From: Guyparkeria sp.
Lineage (GTDB): Bacteria > Pseudomonadota > Gammaproteobacteria > Halothiobacillales > Halothiobacillaceae
Assembly (NCBI GenBank): GCA_024636755.1
Contig: JAGXGL010000004.1
Location: 1-47,640, forward strand
Direction of reading: 5' to 3'
Length of the DNA: 47,640 nucleotides
Positions within the stretch are counted from its first letter, which is position 1. Each line of letters opens with the position of its first letter. The notes below the pieces were generated by a model. It saw only the letters and a program-made list of their open reading frames with translations, was not told the origin of the DNA and made no database searches. Shown here one piece after another: positions 18,084-26,778 of the stretch. The translations under genes and the position numbers were made by a program.

Positions 18084-19534
18084 TTTGTTTCAGCGTTCGA
18101 TATCGCTTGATAGAGATCGAGGTACGAGCGGGCACTGGCGCCCCAGTCGTATTGCTGGGCCATCGCCCGCTGGCGTACCTGTTTCAGGTCGTCCGGGCGA
18201 TTGAACAATGCCGTGAACTCGTCGATCGACCAGAGGATCGAGGTGACGTCGACCTGGCTCATCACGATGCCCGTGGCGCTGCCGTCGCGCAGGGTGGCCG
18301 GCGTGGCCGGAGTGACCGTGTCGGCCAGACCGCCCACGCTGTGGACGATCGGCACCGTGCCGTATTTGAGACTATAGAGCTGGTTGAGTCCACAGGGCTC
18401 GAAACGACTCGGCATGATGAACGCATCGCCCCCTCCCTCCAGTCGATGAGCCAGTCCCTCGTCGTAGCCGATGCGCACCGCGATGCGCTCGGGATCGGCC
18501 TCGGCGCGTGCCCGCAATGCCTGTTCGAAGCGTCGCTCGCCACTGCCCAGGCAGGCGAACTGCACGTCGCGCTGGCCGAGCATGGAAAGAGCCTGGATGA
18601 CCAGGTCGATCCCTTTCTGTTCCACCAGCCGACCGACGTGCACGATCAGGGGCACGTCGTCCCGTATCGGTAGGCCCAGCTCTTTCTGGAGGGCGGCCTT
18701 GTTGGCCGTCTTGCCGTCGAGCTTGTCGCGCGAATAGGGAGTGACCAGGGCGGGGTCGTTCTTGGGGTCCCAGTCCGAGCCAATCCCGTTGAGGATGCCG
18801 ACCAGCGAATCGCTGCGATGGCGTAGCAGCCCGTCGAGTCCGTAACCGAACTTGGCTGTCTGAATTTCTCGGGCGTAGTTGGGGCTCACCGTGGTGATGC
18901 GGTCGGCGAACACGATGCCGCCCTTGATGAACGACATGTTGCCCCAGAACTCGAGGCCGTCGGGTCGCCACAGGCTCCACGGCAGCCCCAGTCGTTCGAA
19001 GGTCGAGCGGTCGAACACGCCCTGGTAGGCGAGGTTGTGCAGGGTGAAGACGGTCTGCGGTTTTTCGGCCTCGTGGAGCAGGGCCGGGATCAGGCCGGTT
19101 TGCCAGTCATTGGCGTGGACCACGTCCGGGCGCCAATCGGGATCGACCTCGCCGGTGGCGAGGGCAACCGCGGCGCGGGCGAACAGGGCAAACCGGTCCG
19201 GGTTGTCGTGCCAGGAGTTCCCGTCCGGCCCCATGTAGGGATTGCCCTGACGGGCCGAGAAGGTCGGGTGATCCACCAGGTAGGTGCGCACGCCGCTATC
19301 CGGCATGACGGTGTGCAGGATATCGACCGGCTGGCCGAGGACGTCGAGACGAGCGATATGCTCGGTCATCTGGTCCTCGCGCAGGGCCAGGTCGCCGTAG
19401 CGCGGCAGGACCAGGCGCACGTCGACACCCAACTCGGTCAGCGCGGCGGGCAACGCGCCGGAGACGTCGGCGAGCCCCCCGGTCTTGATCAGGGGATAGG
19501 CTTCACTCGTCGCAAACAGCACAGACAGCGACAC
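18080..19534 (-). CDS. glgA: Glycogen synthase (ADP-glucose)
   Basis: GlgA transfers glucose from ADP-glucose to the non-reducing end of alpha-1,4-glucan. The 484-residue GT5 protein begins with the ADP-glucose-binding loop KTGGLADVSGALP. It contains HNLAYQGVF and, in the C-terminal Rossmann half, VGRLVEQKGIDLV. The catalytic-Glu motif RFEPCGLNQLYSLKYGTVPIV is present. The GTG at 19534 (VSLSVLFATSEAYP) is chosen because a strong GAGGAG sequence ends 8 bases upstream on this strand and the protein then starts at the usual place. The stop overlaps the next gene, DUF1631, by 4 bases. The 149 bases up to glgB contain no obvious terminator, so read-through from glgB is plausible. Confidence 0.96.
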   Translation of the reverse strand: MSLSVLFATSEAYPLIKTGGLADVSGALPAALTELGVDVRLVLPRYGDLALREDQMTEHIARLDVLGQPVDILHTVMPDSGVRTYLVDHPTFSARQGNPYMGPDGNSWHDNPDRFALFARAAVALATGEVDPDWRPDVVHANDWQTGLIPALLHEAEKPQTVFTLHNLAYQGVFDRSTFERLGLPWSLWRPDGLEFWGNMSFIKGGIVFADRITTVSPNYAREIQTAKFGYGLDGLLRHRSDSLVGILNGIGSDWDPKNDPALVTPYSRDKLDGKTANKAALQKELGLPIRDDVPLIVHVGRLVEQKGIDLVIQALSMLGQRDVQFACLGSGERRFEQALRARAEADPERIAVRIGYDEGLAHRLEGGGDAFIMPSRFEPCGLNQLYSLKYGTVPIVHSVGGLADTVTPATPATLRDGSATGIVMSQVDVTSILWSIDEFTALFNRPDDLKQVRQRAMAQQYDWGASARSYLDLYQAISNAETK

Positions 19535-19683
19535 GTCGGTATCTCCTCGATATCGGTTAGGGCGGCCAAGCGGGACCACGCCGGGAAGGTGTCACGACTC
19601 GGGGTAACGATGAATGCGCTCCCCTAAGGACGCCAAGTATCGCATGTTATCGGACCGCGGTGGTTCGGCACAGCGGGAGCATT

Positions 19684-21855
19684 TCAGTCGCCTGCGTGCT
19701 TGAGTACGACCGCGGACAGACCGGGCAGGTCGAGCGTGAGGTTGGCGGGCTGATCGTGCATTGGCACGGCCTGGGCCGTGCTGGGCGACGGGTTGTGGCC
19801 TGCGCCGCCAAATCCCTCGCCGTCGGTGTTCAGAAGCACCTGGTAGCGCCCGGCGGCGGGTACGCCGATGCGGTAACCGGGGCGGTCGACCGGGGTGAAG
19901 TTGAAGACCACCACCACGGTCTCGGAATGGCCGTGACGACAGAAGCTGATCACCGACTGGTTGCGGTCGCTACAATCGATCCAGGCAAAACCGCCTGCGT
20001 CGAAATCGCGTTGGTACAACGCCGGTTCGTTCCGGTAGCGGAAATTGAGTTGGTCGACCAGGGCCTGGATGCCCTGGTGCAACGGGTAGTCGAGCATCCA
20101 CCAGTCGAGTTCCCGCTCATGCGACCACTCGTTGCCCTGGCCGAATTCGGTGCCCATGAACAGGAGCTTCTTGCCGGGAAAGGTGTACTGCCAGGCGAAC
20201 AGCAGGCGCAGGTTGGCGAAACGCTGCCACTCGTCACCCGGCATCTTGCCGGGCAGGGAGCGCTTGCCGTGCACGACCTCGTCGTGGGAGAGCGGCAGGA
20301 CGAAGTTTTCCGAAAAGGCGTATAGCAGCCCGAAGGTCAGCAGGTTGTGGTGGTATGGGCGGTGCAGGGGGTCTTCGGCGAAGTAGGCGAGGGAATCGTT
20401 CATCCAGCCCATGTTCCACTTGATGGAAAAGCCCAGCCCGCCATGCTCCGGTGGCCGGGAGACCATCGGCCAGGCGGTGGATTCCTCGGCCATCATCAGG
20501 GTGCCAGGGTTGCGCGAGAGAATCGTGTGGTTGAGCCGCTGCAGGAAATCGATCGCCTCAAGGTTTTCCCGGCCGCCGTGACGGTTGGGTAGCCAGTCGT
20601 CGGCTTCGCGGGAGTAATCGAGATAGAGCATCGAGGCCACCGCGTCGACACGCAAGCCGTCGAGGTGCAAGTGCTCGATCCAGTACTGCGCCGAGGCGAT
20701 CAGGAAGTTCTGCACCTCGCGCCGGCCATAGTTGAAGATCAAGGTGCCCCAGTCACGATGTTCGCCACGGCGCGGGTCGTCGTGCTCGTAGAGGGCGCTG
20801 CCGTCGAAGCGCGCCAGGGCGAACTCGTCACGCGGAAAATGCGCGGGTACCCAGTCGAGGATCATGCCGATGCCCGCGGCGTGCGCGCGGTCGACGAAAC
20901 GGCAGAAGGCGGCCGGGCTGCCGAAGCGACTGGTGGGGGCGAAGTAGCCGGTGGTCTGGTAACCCCAGGAGGCATCGAAGGGGTGTTCGGTGACCGGCAG
21001 CAATTCGATGTGGGTAAAGCCGCGTTCCTGGACGTAGGGGATCAATTGATCGGCCAGTTCGTCGTAACTGGGAAAGCGCCCGTCGGGCAATCGCCAGGAG
21101 CCCAGATGCACCTCGTAGGTCGTCATGGGTGCCTGGTCCCATTGCCATTGCTCGCGGCGGGCCATCCAGTCGTCATCGTGCCATTCGTAGGGCTGGAAGG
21201 CCGGCACGATGGCGGCCGTGTCGGGGCGCATTTCGAAGGCTCGGCCGACCGGGTCGGTGCGCAGCTGCGTCTCGCCGGTGAGGTGGCTGGTGATCTCGAA
21301 TTTGTAGAGATCGCCGACCGTCACCCCCGGCATGAACAGTTCCCAGACGCCGCTGTCACCCAACACGCGCATGGGATGACGACGACCGTCCCAGTCGTTG
21401 AAGCTGCCGACCAGGCTGATGCGCTCGGCATTGGGTGCCCAGACGGCAAAGCGGGTGCCGACGACCTCGTCGACCGACAGTACCTGGGCGCCGAGCATCT
21501 GCCACAACTGCAGATGGCGCCCCTCGGCGAACAGTTGCAGGTCGAGCTCCCCGACGGTTGGCAGGAAACTGTAGGGGTCGACGATGCCGTAGCGGTGCCC
21601 GTCGGCCATGACGACGGTGTAGGTCGGATGTTTGGCTACCCAGGATCGAGGCAAGGTGATCTCGAACAAGCCCGTGCATTCGGGGTGCGCGGTCAGTGCC
21701 ATCGGCTCGCCGTCTTGATCGACGGTTTCCACCGACTCGGCATGTGGCTGATAGGTGCGCAGCCGGACGTTCTCGTTATCGGCGGCGTGCACGCCCAGCA
21801 CCCGGTGCGGATCATGGTGGCGGGCGTCGACAAGGGCCTTCAGGTCGTTTTCCAT
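19684..21855 (-). CDS. glgB: 1,4-alpha-glucan branching enzyme
   Basis: GlgB cuts alpha-1,4 chains and re-attaches them as alpha-1,6 branches. The 723-residue protein (E. coli 728) has an N-terminal extra beta-domain, a CBM48 domain (about 130-225, [20 protein letters not shown]), a GH13 barrel and a C-terminal beta-domain. The expected catalytic residues are Asp404 in [12 protein letters not shown] and Glu457 in [10 protein letters not shown], with the third acid in [12 protein letters not shown]. The ATG at 21855 (MENDLKALV) is preferred over a TTG 15 codons upstream. The gene is divergent from glgC and heads the leftward glgB-glgA-DUF1631-PilZ run. Confidence 0.96.
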   Translation of the reverse strand: MENDLKALVDARHHDPHRVLGVHAADNENVRLRTYQPHAESVETVDQDGEPMALTAHPECTGLFEITLPRSWVAKHPTYTVVMADGHRYGIVDPYSFLPTVGELDLQLFAEGRHLQLWQMLGAQVLSVDEVVGTRFAVWAPNAERISLVGSFNDWDGRRHPMRVLGDSGVWELFMPGVTVGDLYKFEITSHLTGETQLRTDPVGRAFEMRPDTAAIVPAFQPYEWHDDDWMARREQWQWDQAPMTTYEVHLGSWRLPDGRFPSYDELADQLIPYVQERGFTHIELLPVTEHPFDASWGYQTTGYFAPTSRFGSPAAFCRFVDRAHAAGIGMILDWVPAHFPRDEFALARFDGSALYEHDDPRRGEHRDWGTLIFNYGRREVQNFLIASAQYWIEHLHLDGLRVDAVASMLYLDYSREADDWLPNRHGGRENLEAIDFLQRLNHTILSRNPGTLMMAEESTAWPMVSRPPEHGGLGFSIKWNMGWMNDSLAYFAEDPLHRPYHHNLLTFGLLYAFSENFVLPLSHDEVVHGKRSLPGKMPGDEWQRFANLRLLFAWQYTFPGKKLLFMGTEFGQGNEWSHERELDWWMLDYPLHQGIQALVDQLNFRYRNEPALYQRDFDAGGFAWIDCSDRNQSVISFCRHGHSETVVVVFNFTPVDRPGYRIGVPAAGRYQVLLNTDGEGFGGAGHNPSPSTAQAVPMHDQPANLTLDLPGLSAVVLKHAGD

Positions 21856-22156
21856 ACGGTTTGGATTCCGGTTGTTGTCGCTGGCGTGGGCAGTCGGCAA
21901 GGCCAGGCGGATTCGCTTTCCCGACTATGGCATACGCTCAGGATCGCGGCGAGCCCGATTGACGGTCGAAGCGAATTTCCGGTTTCACCGGCTGGCTCGC
22001 GGTTGGCAAAATTGGTTGGCCCGTTGCCGGTCGGGCTTCGGTTTTAGACGCGAAATTGTTACACCCCGGAAACATGGATGCGCTAGGCTTTCCACTATAG
22101 CCTGCGGCAACCCGCCGGCCTGCCTCGATCACATGGAGAGCGAGAGGAAACTCGGG
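21856..22156. promoter_or_regulatory. Divergent glgB-glgC intergenic control region
   Basis: This 301-base region must hold the promoters for both arms of the glycogen locus. For glgC, CACTATAGCC near 22094-22103 is a possible -10, without a convincing -35. An inverted pair, ATTCGCTT near 21911 and AAGCGAAT near 21968, is separated by about 50 bases and could be two half sites of one regulator or chance. A GAGAGGA Shine-Dalgarno sequence precedes the 22157 start. I see no riboswitch, terminator or small gene here. Confidence 0.4.
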
Positions 22157-23428
22157 ATGATTGTCGATAGCCCCAAGCGACTGGTCAGTCGAATCACCAG
22201 GGACACGTTGGCCCTGGTCCTTGCCGGAGGGCGCGGCTCGCGGCTGCGCCAATTGACCGACTGGCGTGCCAAGCCGGCCGTGCCCTTCGGGGGCAAGTTT
22301 CGCATCATTGACTTTCCACTCTCCAATTGCGCCAATTCCGGCATCCGCCGCATGGGTGTACTGACACAGTACAAGGCCCATTCACTGATAAAGCACGTCC
22401 AACTTGCCTGGGGCGGCAATCACGTCGCGCGAGGCGAATTCGTCGAGCTGCTGCCGGCCCAGCAGCGTATGAACGACCAGTCGTGGTACAGCGGCACGGC
22501 GGACGCGGTCTACCAGAACATCGATATCCTGCGCTCCCACGACTCGGAATACACGTTGATCCTCGCGGGCGATCACATCTACAAGATGGATTACGGTCCG
22601 ATGATCGCCTTCCACGTGGAGAAGGGGGCGGACCTGACGGTCGGCTGTATCCATGTCCCGGTTGAAGAGGCCGGTGCCTTTGGCGTGATGGGTATCGTGG
22701 AAGGGGGGCGGGTCGACTCGTTCGTCGAGAAGCCCGATAACCCGCCGACGCTGCCGCATGCCCCGGACCAGTCGCTGGCCTCGATGGGCATCTACGTCTT
22801 CCGCACCGACTTCCTGTTCGAACAGCTGATCCTGGACGCCGACGATCCGGACTCCGAGCACGATTTCGGCAAGAACGTGATTCCGCGCTTGATCGAGGAC
22901 CACAACGTATACGCCTATCCGTTCTGCGAGCCGGGCGCCGAGAACCATTCCTACTGGCGCGACGTAGGTACCATCGACGCCTACTGGGCGGCCAACCTCG
23001 AGCTGATCGGTGTCGAGCCCGAGCTGAACCTCTACGATACCGAGTGGCCCATCTGGACCTACCAGGAGCAATTGCCGCCGGCCAAGTTCGTCTTTGACGA
23101 GGACGGCCGCCGCGGCATGGCCATCGATTCGATGGTCAGCGGTGGTTGCATCATTTCCGGTGCGATCGTGCGCCACTCGCTGCTGTTCTCCAACGTGGTG
23201 GTGCGTGACCAGGCCTACGTCGAGGATTCCGTGATTCTGCCGAACGTAGAGGTGGGCGAGGGCGCCGAGGTGCGTCGAGCGGTGATCGACAAGGGCTGCG
23301 TGATTCCATCCGGGATGCAGATCGGGGTCGACCTGGCAGCGGATCGGGAGCGGTTCGAGGTGAGTCCCAACGGCGTGGTGCTGGTCACTCCGCAAATGCT
23401 GGGGCAAAGGCTGCACATGGTGCGCTGA
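22157..23428 (+). CDS. glgC: Glucose-1-phosphate adenylyltransferase (ADP-glucose pyrophosphorylase)
   Basis: GlgC makes ADP-glucose from ATP and glucose-1-phosphate, the committed and usually allosterically regulated step of glycogen synthesis. The 423-residue protein has the nucleotide-binding [15 protein letters not shown] loop. The [17 protein letters not shown] segment contains the Lys equivalent to the fructose-1,6-bisphosphate site residue of E. coli GlgC. It also has DIYK-type [11 protein letters not shown], the VEKP-like SFVEKPDNP, and a C-terminal left-handed beta-helix ([17 protein letters not shown]...). The ATG at 22157 has a GAGAGGA ribosome site at proper spacing. An in-frame ATG at 22133 gives eight more residues but lacks one. 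The gene starts the rightward arm glgC-GH57-malQ. Confidence 0.96.
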   Translation: MIVDSPKRLVSRITRDTLALVLAGGRGSRLRQLTDWRAKPAVPFGGKFRIIDFPLSNCANSGIRRMGVLTQYKAHSLIKHVQLAWGGNHVARGEFVELLPAQQRMNDQSWYSGTADAVYQNIDILRSHDSEYTLILAGDHIYKMDYGPMIAFHVEKGADLTVGCIHVPVEEAGAFGVMGIVEGGRVDSFVEKPDNPPTLPHAPDQSLASMGIYVFRTDFLFEQLILDADDPDSEHDFGKNVIPRLIEDHNVYAYPFCEPGAENHSYWRDVGTIDAYWAANLELIGVEPELNLYDTEWPIWTYQEQLPPAKFVFDEDGRRGMAIDSMVSGGCIISGAIVRHSLLFSNVVVRDQAYVEDSVILPNVEVGEGAEVRRAVIDKGCVIPSGMQIGVDLAADRERFEVSPNGVVLVTPQMLGQRLHMVR

Positions 23429-23505
23429 TACCCACCCCGATCGAGCCCCGGGTCTGCCCGGGTGATAACTGACACCCTCGGGACAATGTCCTCTCCGACA
23501 AAACC

Positions 23506-23522
23506 GGACGCCCTTGGCGTCC
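23506..23522. promoter_or_regulatory. Perfect 7-bp hairpin 16 bases upstream of the GH57 start
   Basis: GGACGCC and GGCGTCC pair perfectly around a CTT loop in the glgC-GH57 spacer. No T-tract follows, so it is not a standard terminator, and no good Shine-Dalgarno sequence stands before the GH57 ATG at 23539. It may set RNA stability or ribosome access, or protect the glgC 3' end. A second GC-rich dyad, CCCGGG-TCTG-CCCGGG, lies at about 23446-23461 in the same 110-base spacer. Confidence 0.4.
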
Positions 23523-23538
23523 AGATGGATATATCCGC

Positions 23539-25257
23539 ATGCCAACCAAGCTATCCTCCAGACCGCTGCCGGTCGTGTTTCTCTGGCACATGCATCAGCC
23601 GGAGTACCGCGACCCGCGCGACGGGGTCTACCAGCAACCCTGGACCTATCTGCACGCGATCAAGGACTATGCCGACATGGCTGCACACCTGGAGCGTTGG
23701 CCGGGTGCACGGTTGGTGGTCAACTTCGTTCCGATCCTCCTTGAGCAGTTGGAGGACTACGCGGCACAGATCGATTCGTATCAGCGCAGTCGCCAGGTCG
23801 CCGACCTGCGTGATCCCTTGCTGGTGAGTCTCGCCGAGCCGGGCGCATTGGTCGGTGATCAGCGCCTCGTGGTGATCGAAGCGTTGTTGCGTGCCAACCG
23901 CGCGCGAATGATCGATCGCTTCGAGCCGTTCGCCCGGCTGGTGGAGACCGCCGATGCGTTGCTGCAGACTCAAGATCCCGGCGGGTACGTCAGTGACGCC
24001 TTCATCGGTGACCTCTCGACCTGGTACCACCTGGCATGGTGCGGAGAGACCCTGCGGCAGTCGGATCCGGTGGTTGCCGAGCTGCTTGACCGGGAGGGCG
24101 GCTTCGATGCCGAGTCCCGACAGGCCCTGCTCGGTGTGATCGGCGAGACGATCGGCGGGTTGTTCGACCGTTTCCGGGCCTTGGCGGATCGGGGCCAGAT
24201 CGAGCTCTCCATGACGCCCTACGCCCACCCGATCACACCGCTGTTGCAGGACCTGCGCGCCGGATTGGAGGCCGAACCCGGCGCGCCGCAGCCCCTTGCC
24301 GAGAGCTATCCCGGCGGTGATCAGCGTTGCCGTTGGCACATCGAGCACGGTCGCGCCGTTTTTCAGCGGCTGTTGGGCCGCGATCCCGCCGGTTGCTGGC
24401 CCGCCGAGGGCGCCATATCGGATGCCACTTGCCGCCTGCTCGATCAGGCGGGTTTTGCCTGGGCAGCCAGCGGCCAGCAAGTGCTGCGCAACAGTTTGAA
24501 TCACGCCCACCAGACGCTTCACTGCGACCATCAGGTGTACGCGCGCCCCGGGCAGGAACTCCGATTGTTCTTCCGCGACGATGGGCTCTCCGATCGAATC
24601 GGCTTCGATTACCAGAACTGGCATGCCGACGATGCGGTCGAGGACCTGGTGCATCACCTGGTTTCGATTGCCGACACCTGCGATCACCTCGGGGTGGAGG
24701 CACCGCTGGTGCCGATCATCCTGGATGGCGAAAATGCCTGGGAACATTACCCGGATAACGGTTTCTGGTTGCTCGATGGTCTGTACAAGCAGTTGTCCGC
24801 CCACCCGCGCATCGAGATGACCACCTTTTCGAGCTTTCTGGAAGCGAAGCCGCCGGCCGTGGAACTTGATGCGCTCGTCGCCGGTAGCTGGGTTTACGGC
24901 AATCTCGCGACCTGGGTGGGCGAGACGGCCAAGAACCGGGCCTGGGATCGGTTGGTCGACGCCCGTCAGGCCTATCTCGATGCCGAATCGGAGGGCGAGT
25001 GGGACGAGGACATGCAGATGCGCAACGGCCTGCAACTGGCCGTCTGCGAAGGGTCGGACTGGTTCTGGTGGTTCGGGGAGGACAATCCCGCCGAGGCAAC
25101 CCGTGATTTCGACCGGTTGTTTCGTCTGCAACTGGCACGCCTCTACGAACTGATCGACGTGCCGGTGCCGGCCGTATTGGACGAGCCGATCAGTGTGCCG
25201 ACCCATGATGCCAATCAGGTCACTGGCGGTGGCACGATGCGCCGGGGGCAGGCGTGA
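23539..25257 (+). CDS. Glycoside hydrolase family 57 glucan-active enzyme
   Basis: This 572-residue GH57 protein probably acts on alpha-glucan such as glycogen, as an amylase, 4-alpha-glucanotransferase or branching-type enzyme; sequence alone does not decide which. GH57 motif 1 is H17-M-H19-Q20-P21 followed by EYRD. The nucleophile-type motif is GCWPAEGAISD (about residues 285-295), and the acid motif is LFFRDDGLSDRIGF (about 350). The C-terminal region contains LDGENAWEHYP, a hallmark of the family. No signal peptide is visible, so it is probably cytoplasmic. Its last bases overlap the malQ GTG start by 4 (GTGA). Its placement between glgC and malQ supports a glycogen role. Confidence 0.9.
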   Translation: MPTKLSSRPLPVVFLWHMHQPEYRDPRDGVYQQPWTYLHAIKDYADMAAHLERWPGARLVVNFVPILLEQLEDYAAQIDSYQRSRQVADLRDPLLVSLAEPGALVGDQRLVVIEALLRANRARMIDRFEPFARLVETADALLQTQDPGGYVSDAFIGDLSTWYHLAWCGETLRQSDPVVAELLDREGGFDAESRQALLGVIGETIGGLFDRFRALADRGQIELSMTPYAHPITPLLQDLRAGLEAEPGAPQPLAESYPGGDQRCRWHIEHGRAVFQRLLGRDPAGCWPAEGAISDATCRLLDQAGFAWAASGQQVLRNSLNHAHQTLHCDHQVYARPGQELRLFFRDDGLSDRIGFDYQNWHADDAVEDLVHHLVSIADTCDHLGVEAPLVPIILDGENAWEHYPDNGFWLLDGLYKQLSAHPRIEMTTFSSFLEAKPPAVELDALVAGSWVYGNLATWVGETAKNRAWDRLVDARQAYLDAESEGEWDEDMQMRNGLQLAVCEGSDWFWWFGEDNPAEATRDFDRLFRLQLARLYELIDVPVPAVLDEPISVPTHDANQVTGGGTMRRGQA

Positions 25258-26693
25258 GCACCGAGCCCCCAGCAACCCGGCGACGGGCGGGCCTGCTGCT
25301 ACCCATTGGCAGCTTGGCCTCGTCCGGTTTCGGCGAGCATGCCCATGAGGTGCTGCGTTTTTTGCAGCGGTCAGGATTATCGGTCTGGCAGGTATTGCCA
25401 CTGGGGCCGACCCACCCCGACAACAGTCCCTATCAGTGCCTGTCGTCGTTTGCGCTGGAGCCGGCTTACCTCGATGAACGAGAACTGGCCGACGACACCG
25501 CTTTCAAGCGTTCGACCCCGGTGAGTGCGCGCCGGTTGGGAGAGGGTGCCGGTCAGGAGTTGCGCGCGGCGTTTGCTCGGTTTCGAGAGCGCGAGTCGCA
25601 CTGGATCGAGGACTACGCGCGGTTCATGGCGATTCGCGAAACGCAGGACGGCCGTTGCTGGCTGGACTGGCCGGCGGGACTCCGTGATCGCGAGCCGCAG
25701 GCCATGCAGGCATTCGAAGAAGCCCATGCGGCGCGTATCGAGGCGCTCGTGTTCGAGCAGTTTCTCCTCGAACGGCAATGGCAGGCCGTGCGCGACGAGG
25801 CGCGCGAGAGGTCGATTCTCCTGTTCGGGGATCTGCCGATCTTCGTGGCGGGTGATTCGGCCGATGTCTGGGCACATCGTTCACTGTTTCAGCTGGATGC
25901 CACCGGTCGTTCCCACGTGGTGGCCGGTGTGCCACCGGACTATTTCTCCGCCACCGGGCAACGCTGGGGCAACCCGCTGTTCGATTTTGAGCGCATGGCC
26001 GAGGATGGATTCGCCTGGTGGAAACAAAGGCTGGCCCGTCATCTGGCCCTGTACGACTGGGTCCGGATCGACCACTTCCGCGGGCTGGCCGCTTACTGGG
26101 CGATACCCGCCGATGATCCCGATGCCACCGGAGGACGATGGGTGCCCGGGCCGGGCGCCGCGCTACTCGAGGCGCTTGAGTCCGTCGGGGGGGCGGACCT
26201 GCCGCTGGTGGCAGAGGACCTGGGGGTGATCACGCCCGACGTGACCGAGCTGCGTGATCGTTTCGGTTTGCCCGGGATGGTGGTACTGCATTTTGCCTTC
26301 GACGGCGATGAGGATAATCCTCACCTGCCCAGGCACCATCGGCCCGATAGCGTCGTCTACACCGGGACACACGACAACGACACCACCTTGGGGTGGTGGC
26401 ACTCCCTGGATGAGCCGGGGAGGGCGCGCGTGCGTCGGTGGCTCGAGACGATGCAGGGCATCGATCCGGCCACCCCGATGCCCGAGGCATTGATCGACTC
26501 GGCATTGGCCTCCGAGGCCAACCTGGCCATGTTGCCAGTCGGCGATCTGCTGGGCCTGGGCTCGGAGGCACGCATCAATGTCCCCGGCACCCGTGAGGGG
26601 AACTGGTGTTGGCGTCTGCCCGACGGTGCGCTCGATGACGGGCTGGCCCAACGGATGCTTGCCCGCCTCGCCCGTCACGATCGCCTCGCCTGA
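25254..26693 (+). CDS. malQ: 4-alpha-glucanotransferase (amylomaltase)
   Basis: MalQ disproportionates maltodextrins by moving glucan segments between chains. The 479-residue GH77 protein is short compared with the roughly 700-residue E. coli enzyme and resembles the compact thermophile/plant-type form. It shows GLLLPIGSLAS at the start, SPYQCLSSFALEPAYLD, DLPIFVAGDSADVWAH, the nucleophile-Asp region WVRIDHFRGLAAYW, the acid-Glu segment LVAEDLGVITPDV, and YTGTHDNDTTLGWW. The GTG at 25254 overlaps the GH57 stop, so the pair is coupled. The 3' end faces ppc across a shared hairpin terminator. Confidence 0.95.
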   Translation: MSTEPPATRRRAGLLLPIGSLASSGFGEHAHEVLRFLQRSGLSVWQVLPLGPTHPDNSPYQCLSSFALEPAYLDERELADDTAFKRSTPVSARRLGEGAGQELRAAFARFRERESHWIEDYARFMAIRETQDGRCWLDWPAGLRDREPQAMQAFEEAHAARIEALVFEQFLLERQWQAVRDEARERSILLFGDLPIFVAGDSADVWAHRSLFQLDATGRSHVVAGVPPDYFSATGQRWGNPLFDFERMAEDGFAWWKQRLARHLALYDWVRIDHFRGLAAYWAIPADDPDATGGRWVPGPGAALLEALESVGGADLPLVAEDLGVITPDVTELRDRFGLPGMVVLHFAFDGDEDNPHLPRHHRPDSVVYTGTHDNDTTLGWWHSLDEPGRARVRRWLETMQGIDPATPMPEALIDSALASEANLAMLPVGDLLGLGSEARINVPGTREGNWCWRLPDGALDDGLAQRMLARLARHDRLA

Positions 26694-26716
26694 CTGACAC
26701 CCCATCGATGAGCTGA

Positions 26717-26754
26717 CAAAGAAAAGGCCACCGCCCGCGTTCGGGTGGTGGCCT
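26717..26754 (-). terminator. Rho-independent terminator of ppc
   Basis: A 13-base-pair stem (26725-26737 with 26742-26754, one G-T pair) has a 4-base loop. On the minus strand it is followed by TTTTCTTTG, so it ends the ppc transcript. It may also stop rightward transcription from malQ, though the plus-strand side has no clear T-run. Confidence 0.88.
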
Positions 26755-26778
26755 CGGTTGACCGGCCGGATGATTCGA

